NCBI GenBank assembly: GCA_001275005.1
Contig: JWZX01003276.1
Coordinates: 1-44,169 of the forward strand
Source: Chrysochromulina tobinii
Lineage: Eukaryota > Haptophyta > Prymnesiales > Chrysochromulinaceae
Length of the DNA: 44,169 nt
Reading direction: 5' to 3'
Under the pieces are notes generated by a model that searched no databases, was not told where the DNA came from, and saw only the letters and a list, made by a program, of their open reading frames with translations. Position 1 is the first letter of the stretch, and each line of letters opens with the position of its first letter. Of the stretch, positions 27,606 to 35,444 are shown in pieces. The translations under genes and the position numbers were made by a program.

Positions 27606-30170
27606 ATGGCGCAGCAGTGGGTCACCGGGTCGCCAGACGGCACGTTTCTGACGCGCCAGCCTCCCACGTCCCTTACCCCGCACCGCTCCGCGCCCGCGCT
27701 TAGCCCGTACTACGTCAAGGGCCGTGGCGCCTCAGATCCGCTCCGCGGCCTGCGGCCTTGGAGCTTTGCTGGCGCAGGGCCTGAAATGCCCGCGTGGAGC
27801 CGTCACACGACCGCATCGGCCGCGAAGACGGGAATTGTCTACCACGTACCTGTTGCGCCCGCGTGGCGGCCACCTGGGCAGTCTGTGGGCCTGCATGTGC
27901 CATTCGAGCACCGTCGGCCGCCGCCGCCGCCGCCCCCTAGGCTGCCACCTCCTTCAGACCCAGCGCAAGGGGACCTCTCGACCGAGGTGCTCACGGCAGA
28001 GCTGCGTAAGACAACTGCCATCCTGGCAAAGGCGCATGCACAGCTGCACGAGGAGCGGCAAATCTCGGCCATGCGCGCTGAGGAGACGGAGTCACAACTT
28101 GCCCTTGCGGCGGAAATGGGCCGTCAAGAGGAGCGACATGCTGCGCAGGCCATGGTCGACGAGGCGCGTGGCACGCTATCCACGCTCGTCAACATCCATG
28201 AGAGGGGCGCCGCCTACGTCAAGCAGACTGAGCGCGGTATGATTGCCTCCGCGCTCGCAGAGCAGCGCCGCGGTCTCGAGGAGGAGATCCGCCAGTCCAA
28301 GCTCGCGACTGACACTCAGCAAGCAGAGTTGCGGCGCGCGGCCGAGGAGCGGCACAAGCGTGAGATGGAGAAGATGCTCGAAGAGGTCCAGGCCGCGCAA
28401 CGGGCGCTAGCGGCAGCAGAGGAGAAGGCCTTTGTGTTAGCGAGGAAGTTCGAGAACACTCGCGAGGGCCGCATCGACTTCATGTACAACAAATTCAGTC
28501 GCAAGTTGCTGAACGGGGATCTAGCCAGAGGCTGGCAATCGTTGATTACCATGCGCGATGACAAGCGCTACATGGCAGAGCTCGTACGAATTTCGCAGGG
28601 ACGGTGCTTCTTTCTCTTCCCAACTATACGCTCAGCGTTTTCGAGGTGGACCACGCTAAAGGCGGACCTCGAGGCCTTGGCCAAGCTGCGTGCGGAGCAG
28701 GCGGAAAAGGACGCAGAGCAGGCGAGGGTGGACCGTATCGCCGAGCTCGAGGCGGAGCTAGTTAAGGTGCGCAAAGATTGCGAAGTGCGACTCGCCGACG
28801 CGGACTCCAAGCTCAATGTTATGCAAAAGCGCATGTCCGATTTTCAGCGCGAACGCGCTGACTTTAACCTGCTCGTCGACGCGCGCTCTGAAGAAGAGCG
28901 ATCGAAGCGTGTAGCACTCATCCAGCGACACGCAGGCTACCAAGTGCGCAATCACCAACTCAATCGGGGTTGGAAAACGTGGGCAGACCAGTACAAGCGC
29001 TATCGCGAAGAGCAGCGCAGGGCAAAAGTTTACCGCGAGGCGCAAATGCGTATGATGAAGCCCCACCTTGCGAAGCCGTTCATCCACTGGCGCGTTCGGT
29101 GGCAAAACACGAGCTCCAAACAGCGCCGGAAGGAAGAGGTCTCGGTCGAGGAGAAGCTTCAGGAGGCAGTACGGCTGCACGGCGTTGCAGAGCAGGAGAC
29201 TTCCCGTGTCCGAGCCCTCCTCGCCGAGAGAGATCAGGCGCTCGCGCTGGCCAACGTGGCCCTCGAAGACGAACGGCGCGCCCTCATGCAGGCACGAGGG
29301 GAGGCTGCGGAGGCGAAGACGATGATGCTGCAAGCCCGCGAATCAACAACCAAGCTCGCCGCGTCGGAGTTGCGCGTGAAAGAGCTCAATCAGCGCATCG
29401 GCGAGTCTGCCGAGGTGCTCGAGCGCGAGCGGGCAGAGGCGAAGCGCTCCGCCGACCAGCAGCGGCTACTCGCCGAGACGGAACTGAAACGCCTGCTTGC
29501 AGACCAGCGCCAGTCGCTCGAGGCCCAGATGGTCCTAGTGGTCAAGGAGGCCGATGAGCGCATCAGGATGATTGAGGATCAATGCCGAATGAAGCTAGAA
29601 TCCATGCAGCGGCAGCAGGTGCAGATCGTGGAAGAGCGAATTGTCAACGGGGAACCGGCTCTCACATCGCCCGTGCCCGAAGACGAGCAGGTCGGCTACC
29701 GCCGTAGCGGGCTCCATCCTGTGTGGGGACGGGGCCCGGATCTGAATACCGCTGAGCGTGCAGCTGCCTGGGAGCAGTATCAGAAGGCCAAGGAGGAGGC
29801 CCAGAAAGCGACACCGCCAACCTTGGCGTGGGCCTTCGCTCAGCGATCAGCGGAAGCGTATCGCGCGGCCAGGCGCTTCCCTATCGCGCCGTTGGCGAAG
29901 AGGGATACTCCTCGGTCGAGCACCACGAGCCATCCAACCTCGGCTCGGGGCGGCGCTGTTGGAAGTGCGCGGCTTCCAACCGCCTCGGCACGCGGCGGCG
30001 GATTACAGATGCTCAGGAACTCCGCGTCGGCGGGCGCGCTCCAACCGGGCACATCCATTGAGCCAATCTGCAACCCACGCGCGGCTCTAACAGTGATACC
30101 CTCTCAGTCAAGCGTGTCGGTGGTGGACCCGCCACCGACTCGTTCTCCACGGCCACAGCCATCTCCTTAG
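27606..30170 (+). CDS. Long coiled-coil protein with SFI1-like W motifs
   Basis: An 854-residue protein if it starts at MAQQWVTGSPDG (27606); an in-frame ATG at 27459 would add 49 residues of less typical composition. The N-terminal 130 residues are Pro-rich. From about 140 to 720 the sequence is a nearly continuous charged coiled coil (for example EERQISAMRAEETESQLALA). It is interrupted by compact aromatic motifs: LARGWQSLITM, IRSAFSRWTTLK, LNRGWKTWADQYKR and AKPFIHWRVRWQ. These resemble the short W/F-rich repeats by which SFI1-type proteins bind centrin. The C-terminus is Ser/Pro-rich and disordered. A role in basal bodies, flagellar roots or contractile fibres is a reasonable inference. 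It converges with the minus-strand gene ending at 31022, which carries similar W motifs. Confidence 0.82.
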   Translation: MAQQWVTGSPDGTFLTRQPPTSLTPHRSAPALSPYYVKGRGASDPLRGLRPWSFAGAGPEMPAWSRHTTASAAKTGIVYHVPVAPAWRPPGQSVGLHVPFEHRRPPPPPPPRLPPPSDPAQGDLSTEVLTAELRKTTAILAKAHAQLHEERQISAMRAEETESQLALAAEMGRQEERHAAQAMVDEARGTLSTLVNIHERGAAYVKQTERGMIASALAEQRRGLEEEIRQSKLATDTQQAELRRAAEERHKREMEKMLEEVQAAQRALAAAEEKAFVLARKFENTREGRIDFMYNKFSRKLLNGDLARGWQSLITMRDDKRYMAELVRISQGRCFFLFPTIRSAFSRWTTLKADLEALAKLRAEQAEKDAEQARVDRIAELEAELVKVRKDCEVRLADADSKLNVMQKRMSDFQRERADFNLLVDARSEEERSKRVALIQRHAGYQVRNHQLNRGWKTWADQYKRYREEQRRAKVYREAQMRMMKPHLAKPFIHWRVRWQNTSSKQRRKEEVSVEEKLQEAVRLHGVAEQETSRVRALLAERDQALALANVALEDERRALMQARGEAAEAKTMMLQARESTTKLAASELRVKELNQRIGESAEVLERERAEAKRSADQQRLLAETELKRLLADQRQSLEAQMVLVVKEADERIRMIEDQCRMKLESMQRQQVQIVEERIVNGEPALTSPVPEDEQVGYRRSGLHPVWGRGPDLNTAERAAAWEQYQKAKEEAQKATPPTLAWAFAQRSAEAYRAARRFPIAPLAKRDTPRSSTTSHPTSARGGAVGSARLPTASARGGGLQMLRNSASAGALQPGTSIEPICNPRAALTVIPSQSSVSVVDPPPTRSPRPQPSP

Positions 30171-31021
30171 ATAGAGTGCGTGCAAGGCCTCCCATCAGGT
30201 CCCGTCCATAGAGCCATCACACATCACTCATCATAACTGTTTCACGTGTGACGTGTCAAGCCAGAGGGTCAGCAAAGGGAACTGGCTCTGAGGAGAGAAT
30301 GCTGAATGGAGAATGGAGCATCTTTATCGGTTTAGGGGTTTTAACTCTCCTCCGCGCGGGGGTCCGTCCGCGGTTTAGTTTTTTATATTAATACCTTGTT
30401 ACGCTACTTACCTTCAACCTTCAGGTTCGACGGTACCTAGAGTGATGCTTGAACTTTCGCCTCTAGTACGAATGTACGTTCATACTTCATTCGTTCTGAA
30501 GGATACATCGATACAAAAGGAATACATTCTCGCGACCCAGCGGCGCGCCCTCGGAAAGCAGGAAGGAAACGACAAATTCCGAGCTTATGGAAAAAACCCC
30601 GTATACGCTTACCTGTCCTAAGCGGCTGAGGTAACAGACAGCGAAAGACAGCGAGCGTATGCATCCGAAGCACGAACGACGAATCCAGTGAAACGCACCG
30701 CCGGCCGGCGGGCAATCGCCGGCGGGGGACGAGGGGATGTGAAATTGCGAATTCAAGTATTCACCTAATTCGATATCGCGATTCGCGTCCTCGGCCTAAG
30801 TATAACGATCACGTCATCCTGCAGCTGCACGCCCGACGTGACGCCCGAACGGAATGTGAATCAGAGAGATCTCGCGGACCGCCGGACCCACCAACCGCCA
30901 AAGCTGCCGTGCGCCGATCGCTAGATTTTTGCCACACTCCACACCGCCCGGTGTGGAGAGTACGTCTGCAGATTGAAGACGCACACGACTGCTGGTGGCA
31001 GGGTGGGGCTCACCGCCACAA
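30171..31021. other. Convergent 0.85-kb intergenic region
   Basis: This gap carries the 3' flanks of two convergent genes. An AT-rich patch at about 30375-30420 (gttttttatattaatacc) may include polyadenylation signals. A GC-rich hairpin-like sequence lies around 30700-30728 (ccgccggccggcgg followed by atcgccggcgg). Minus-strand frames of about 90 codons here lack any recognisable motif. No gene is supported. Confidence 0.5.
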
Positions 31022-33850
31022 CTACAGTGTAGCTGTGGCCGTGACCGCTGCCTCGCCTGCAGCGATCCTTGCACCCGCGGCCCGTTCAGCTGCCTCTTTG
31101 GCAGCCTCTGCCCGATCGGTCAGCAAAGCTGTCTCGAACTCCTCACGCGTAATGTGCGATTTAACATCTTGATCGATCTCGCCCGTGTCCTCGAGCATCC
31201 GCATGACACGAACCATCTGCGGGATGGACGTAGCATCTGCGAAGCCGAGAAGGGCTTCTAATTCACCGTCGGCTCGGAGCTTGGCTGCAAGCTCTTTGCG
31301 TGAGATCTGGAAACTGCCATCCGTGTCGATCGAGTCAAACAGCGCGCGTATCCTTGTATTCAAGGCACCTGCATCTTCAGCTGCAAACTCCGCTGCCACA
31401 GCCTCTGCCTCTGCCGGTGCGGCCACATCTACCCCCGCCAGTGCGGCGGCTTCCGTCGGCGCGTCACTAATCGCCATATCATCGGCTGCATGTTGGTCCG
31501 TCGGCTGCTGGGTTGCCGATCGATCTGGTCGATATGTCGTCGGGGGCGAAAGAGGTAGAAAGGCAGGAAGCGGTAGAGACGGAACACGTGTCCCTGACGA
31601 CAAGCGCAAAGACAAAGACGTCGACGGTATCAGTGGCTGTGTGGGCGTGGAGGACGCGCTTGGGGCTGCTTCTGATGGCGAGCGCGGTGTCGACGATGGA
31701 GAGCATGACGCCGAAAGTTCGGTCGTTCGGCTTGAGTTGAGCGGAGTCAATACGCGGCTTGAATTCAGCGGTGTCCCATCCTTGGCGCCATCTTCCATGT
31801 AATCAGGCGGAGGACCAGCACGGAGCTTGGCAATGACCTCCTCCAGGCCCTGCCTGGGTCGCGTCATCAAGGGTATGCTGATGCGAGCCGAGCCATCCTC
31901 CAAATGTGATCGAAGGCGCGCCGTCTGAAGGTTCAGCTGGTGATACGAGGTCTCGAGTGTCTGATTGAGTCCATGGAGATCACCAGGTACGCAGAGCTCG
32001 AGATCGAGCCCACCTGCGAGGTGCAGGTTAACGTGCGGATCCCTTCCTATCACTCGCTCATAATCAAGCGTGGCTGAAGGCCAGATGATGCTACGCTTGG
32101 AGGCGTAGCCTTTCGCACTTTGCAAAGGCTCCCGCCATCCCGGACCATTCAAAATCGGCGGGTCGGTGGTGCGAAGGCGCACGTAAAAGTGTACGGTGCC
32201 AGGCAAGGGCGCAAAGAAGTGGGTGGGCTCCAGGGCGTCGATCGACGTCGAACTCCGCATCAGCCGACGTGGTGTTTTTTGCGATGGCGTGTGCGCACTC
32301 CTAGCGTTGCAGAAGACTAGCGTCACCTTGGGCAATCGCGGCGATGCCACCGAGCCTGGAACTTCTAGTCGCTGGTTTGTGGCGTGCCAAGTGGCCAGCG
32401 TCGTCGACGTCGACTGAGGACCTGTGGCAGTCCATTGCCAAGGTCCAGGCCCACAGCCAATCGTCTTCGTTTGAGGCCCCTCCTTGCTCGACACCAAGGT
32501 GAGTTTGGGTGGCTTGGGTGCCGCCAGGCATGCCTGCACGCCAACCTCGCGCGAGTTTATCTCGGCGTCTGGCTGTGGTGGCTTGCGCTTAATATGCAAA
32601 GAACTTGTCTGGCAGGCAAACTCTCGCGTCGGCTTGGAAGGAGGCTTCCAGCTTCGCGGTGGATAGACTCCGCTGTAAGGGCTCGGGCCGGTTAACAAAG
32701 TCTGCGCCTCGGCTTCGACGCACTGGCCACGGACCGTGCTTGCTGGCAGTGGGTTCCATATTGGCAGTGGGCTCACGGAACGGTGTGGTGATTGGCCATA
32801 TCGCTCTGTTGTTGCTTCGAGACGTGATTCGAGAGAGGCTGTCTTCTTTTCAAGGACAGAGTCCTCTGGCTTGCGCTTCTCCACACGAGTCTGGGTTGAT
32901 CGGGTTGAAATCCTCAACATGCTCAGCAGAGTCTGAGTTGACGCCTCCTTGCGTCGCATCTCCGTTTCCACCTTAAGCTTCATCATCGCTCTATCAATCG
33001 CTCTGGTACTGACGAATGCGATCGCCCAGTCCTGCTTCCACATAGAGTATGAGCGGGCCAGCTTGATCTTGTTAAGCCAATTTGCGGTCCTCAGAATGAG
33101 GCGCTGGCGCGTCGCTACCAACCACATCGCGTGCCAGCCGGCCCAGCTCCTTGCCAGCTGTTGGTTCTGCAGCCTTTTGATACCAACCTGTGTTAAGTGT
33201 TGAACGTGCTTCTGCTTCTGGCGACTTAGGTCGTCGACCAGGCGGTTCACTTCCATTTCAGCAGCTGTGGGTTCCCGTGCGCCTCCAGCATGAAACGCGC
33301 TGAGAAATTCCGCCTCGGCGGAGACGAAGCGTCTCAAGTACCGCGAAGAGAATTGAGCTCCGATTCGATCCACGGCCTTCGCTGCTGCGCCCGACAACCA
33401 GGTGACGTCACCCAGCGCAAGCGCCACGATCACCACGAGTACGATCAGTCCTGTCCATCCTGATGTGACCAGCAACGCAATCGACAGCGCTGGTGCCAAA
33501 GTGTAAGACATCCAACGATGTACGAGTAGCTCACTAGAGGAAGACGTGCTGGTTTCTCCAGGTGCGCACGAGCGCTGAGTACTACCATCAATCAGTGATT
33601 CCAAATCAATAACCGCCTCGCTGCTCACTCCGCGCCTCTTCATGCACGACACGCAGCCATCGATGACATCTTCTCTAGCGGATTGTGCAGCCTCTGCAGC
33701 AGCTGCACATGCGGTCTGCAGCAACTGCAGCGACTCAGCAGCGCGCCGCCATGTTATCCGGCTAAAGCTCTCATCTGCCGCCGCATCTGCCGCCGTGCTC
33801 ATGATGTACTGTGCGTGCCTCCAGCATTGTGTGTGTGGCGCGTTTTGCAT
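31022..33850 (-). CDS. Membrane protein with SFI1-like W motifs and C-terminal EF-hands
   Basis: A 942-residue single-exon frame from ATG 33850; a second in-frame ATG at 33802 (MSTAADAAADES) is an equally good start. Two hydrophobic segments lie at about 110-145 (LAPALSIALLVTSGWTGLIVLVVIVALAL). They are followed by W motifs LARSWAGWHAMW and LARSYSMWKQDW, matching the style of those in the convergent gene at 27606. The centre (about 330-640) is Pro/Ser/Thr-rich with repeated PK(L/V)TLV segments. Near the C-terminus, DSIDTDGSFQISRKEL is a good EF-hand, and a second, weaker one ends HITREEFETAL. Membrane anchor, centrin-type motifs and EF-hands in one protein suggest a calcium-responsive link between membrane and cytoskeleton; this is inference. 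Confidence 0.82.
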   Translation of the reverse strand: MQNAPHTQCWRHAQYIMSTAADAAADESFSRITWRRAAESLQLLQTACAAAAEAAQSAREDVIDGCVSCMKRRGVSSEAVIDLESLIDGSTQRSCAPGETSTSSSSELLVHRWMSYTLAPALSIALLVTSGWTGLIVLVVIVALALGDVTWLSGAAAKAVDRIGAQFSSRYLRRFVSAEAEFLSAFHAGGAREPTAAEMEVNRLVDDLSRQKQKHVQHLTQVGIKRLQNQQLARSWAGWHAMWLVATRQRLILRTANWLNKIKLARSYSMWKQDWAIAFVSTRAIDRAMMKLKVETEMRRKEASTQTLLSMLRISTRSTQTRVEKRKPEDSVLEKKTASLESRLEATTERYGQSPHRSVSPLPIWNPLPASTVRGQCVEAEAQTLLTGPSPYSGVYPPRSWKPPSKPTREFACQTSSLHIKRKPPQPDAEINSREVGVQACLAAPKPPKLTLVSSKEGPQTKTIGCGPGPWQWTATGPQSTSTTLATWHATNQRLEVPGSVASPRLPKVTLVFCNARSAHTPSQKTPRRLMRSSTSIDALEPTHFFAPLPGTVHFYVRLRTTDPPILNGPGWREPLQSAKGYASKRSIIWPSATLDYERVIGRDPHVNLHLAGGLDLELCVPGDLHGLNQTLETSYHQLNLQTARLRSHLEDGSARISIPLMTRPRQGLEEVIAKLRAGPPPDYMEDGAKDGTPLNSSRVLTPLNSSRTTELSASCSPSSTPRSPSEAAPSASSTPTQPLIPSTSLSLRLSSGTRVPSLPLPAFLPLSPPTTYRPDRSATQQPTDQHAADDMAISDAPTEAAALAGVDVAAPAEAEAVAAEFAAEDAGALNTRIRALFDSIDTDGSFQISRKELAAKLRADGELEALLGFADATSIPQMVRVMRMLEDTGEIDQDVKSHITREEFETALLTDRAEAAKEAAERAAGARIAAGEAAVTATATL

Positions 33851-33887
33851 TTGGACGTGCAGATTGCGAAAGTCATCATTTCAGTTG

Positions 33888-33985
33888 TACCGGTAAAAAG
33901 ACAACAAAGGGAGCCGGGACACACACGGGACACGCGGGCGCACAAGGGCACACGGATCACACAGACGAACCTCACATCAACACAC
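33888..33985. repeat. Dispersed GGGAGCCGGGACACAC repeat, copy 1
   Basis: This copy begins taccggtaaaaagacaac and continues aagggagccgggacacac, then gggacacgcgggcgcacaag and a CA-rich tail with acacagacgaacctcaca. The same ordered blocks recur at 35291-35375, 42842-42880 and 43097-43185 in this window. All copies are intergenic. The short leader tcagttgtaccggta appears again at 34011, downstream of this copy. Confidence 0.7.
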
Positions 33986-34513
33986 AACCCGCACGTCAGC
34001 GCGACGACAGTTCAGTTGTACCGGTACCGGTACATAGTACCACGTTCACGTTAATCCTGGGGACCCTGAAAAAGGCGAGCGCAGCAGCCTTTCAGGGTAC
34101 TGGCTCGGACCCCCTTTAATTCGTCCGTGCTCCGTGCTACCTTTTTTTTGCGTTCCGCGCGCAATGCGCGCCTCCGCGCCCCGCTGCGGCCGGCTCCAGG
34201 CGCGTCGGAGGACGGCGTTGCTCACCAACCATCTCTCCGTTCGCCATCGACCTGCCCGCCCCTTTCGCCACGCGTCTTGACGCGCGCGCGCTACAGAGGA
34301 GCTGCGCTCGGACTCTTAAGCTCTGGCCAGCTTGTGCCCGCGCAGCACGATGGCGCGGAGTGCGCGCGCGTGCTGTGCAGGTGCGGCGGCGAAGGCGCCG
34401 ACGCCGCGCGTTGCGCGGCGCAACCGGCGCCGAATGTGGTGCCTCGGCCTTCGGCTTGACGCCCAAGGAGGCGGCGGCGGCGGCGGCGGCGGCGATGGAA
34501 GCCACCACTTGTG

Positions 34514-34544
34514 CTCGACACCGTCGTAATGCGACGGTGTCGAG
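34514..34544. repeat. Perfect 13-bp stem hairpin
   Basis: The arms ctcgacaccgtcg (34514-34526) and cgacggtgtcgag (34532-34544) are perfect inverse complements around a taatg loop. It lies in DNA without a gene. It may be a hairpin in a non-coding transcript, a remnant of a mobile element, or chance in GC-rich DNA; a 13-bp perfect stem makes chance less likely. Confidence 0.65.
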
Positions 34545-34701
34545 TGCGTCTTTGCGTTCCCCACGGGGGCGTGCGCGCCATCGGGCGCGTCGGTGCACGC
34601 AGGTTTGATGCCGCCGGCGTCTCCAACGCCGCCCCGACGGGCACGGTGGCAAAAGGAAGCGTCGGCGCATTGCAAGGCGATGTCGTCCGAGCAGAACCGG
34701 G

Positions 34702-34785
34702 GGAGGCGACGATGGCGCGATTGTCTCCACGCGCCGCGCCCCGCCATCTAGTCTCCACGCGCCGCGCTTCGCCATCGTCGCCTCC
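34702..34785. repeat. 16-bp inverted repeat with internal direct repeats
   Basis: ggaggcgacgatggcg at 34702-34717 is perfectly inverted as cgccatcgtcgcctcc at 34770-34785. The 52 bp between contain two direct copies of tctccacgcgccgcgc. The arrangement could fold into a stem with a large loop. No terminal duplication was seen, so it is not called a transposon. Confidence 0.65.
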
Positions 34786-35000
34786 CCGCCTGGTGCGTGT
34801 GCGTAACCCACAGAGGCTGCTGCCTCGCACCGATGCCGGCGCGGCTGCGGCGTGCGCCGCAGGCCGTCCGCCGCCGACCCGCCCGGCTGCGTGGGAGGCG
34901 TCCGTAGGTGGCGTCCGCGGACCGCGGGTCCGGGTGCAAGTTTTTGTATAGAGAGACGAAAAGAAAAGCGGGTCCCCAGCCCTCGCCCCCTGGGCCCATA

Positions 35001-35041
35001 TTTGCCATGGTTGATAGTACCTTTGCCATGGTTGATAGTAC
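35001..35041. repeat. Tandem 20-bp direct repeat
   Basis: The unit tttgccatggttgatagtac occurs at 35001-35020 and again at 35022-35041, separated by a single base. It lies in the gene-free region, and no further copy was noticed nearby. It is a simple local duplication of unknown meaning. Confidence 0.75.
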
Positions 35042-35290
35042 GTTCATTTGCCAAGGTGCGGTGCGGGGGGCAACGGCATCGTAGTGTAGGTAATAGGGCA
35101 TGCGTTCAACTACTGTCAAGCGGTCATCATTTCAACATGCACTGGCCACTGCGTCTTGTTTCTATCATTACAAATCATTACATGTGCGGTGCGATGAGCA
35201 TGAGGGGTTCAAATCGAAGGAACGCTTGCAGATTCTGAAAAACTTTGTTAGCGAAACCGCGATTAGCGTTAATAGAAGGTTCGCGGTTCG

Positions 35291-35375
35291 ACAACACCGG
35301 GGGGAGCCGGGACACACATGGGACACACGGAACGATCACACAGACGAACCTCACAACCAAACCGACTCACCAACG
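35291..35375. repeat. Dispersed GGGAGCCGGGACACAC repeat, copy 2
   Basis: This copy carries acaccggggggagccgggac, then acacatgggacacacgg and gatcacacagacgaacctcac, in the same order as copy 1. The taccggtaaaaag leader is missing here and the segment after the core is shorter. It lies about 70 bp beyond the 3' end of the HisHF gene. Confidence 0.7.
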
Positions 35376-35444
35376 CCACGTCCCCGGTGGCGGTGCCCAC
35401 CCCGCAGCCGACTCAGAAGAGGCCACCCCCTGCGATCGCGCTCC

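Larger units (their letters stand above)
33851..35444. other. 1.6-kb gene-free region rich in inverted and dispersed repeats
   Basis: No convincing gene lies between 33850 and the end of HisHF at 35445. The best minus-strand frame (34137-35054, 305 codons) is Arg/Ala/His-rich with no motif and I do not accept it. The region holds taccggta palindromes (33888, 34019, 34025), two copies of a dispersed gggagccgggacacac repeat, a perfect hairpin (34514-34544), an inverted repeat (34702-34717 with 34770-34785) and a 20-bp direct repeat (35001-35041). Confidence 0.6.

Noticed and set aside
34137-35054. 305-codon minus-strand frame in the repeat-rich gap
   Set aside because: Low-complexity Arg/Ala/His composition, overlaps several inverted repeats, and no motif is seen. 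The open frame is explained by high GC content.
35195-35230. Possible tRNA B-box (ggttcaaatc)
   Set aside because: The flanking bases cannot form a T-arm or acceptor stem, and no matching D-arm lies upstream.
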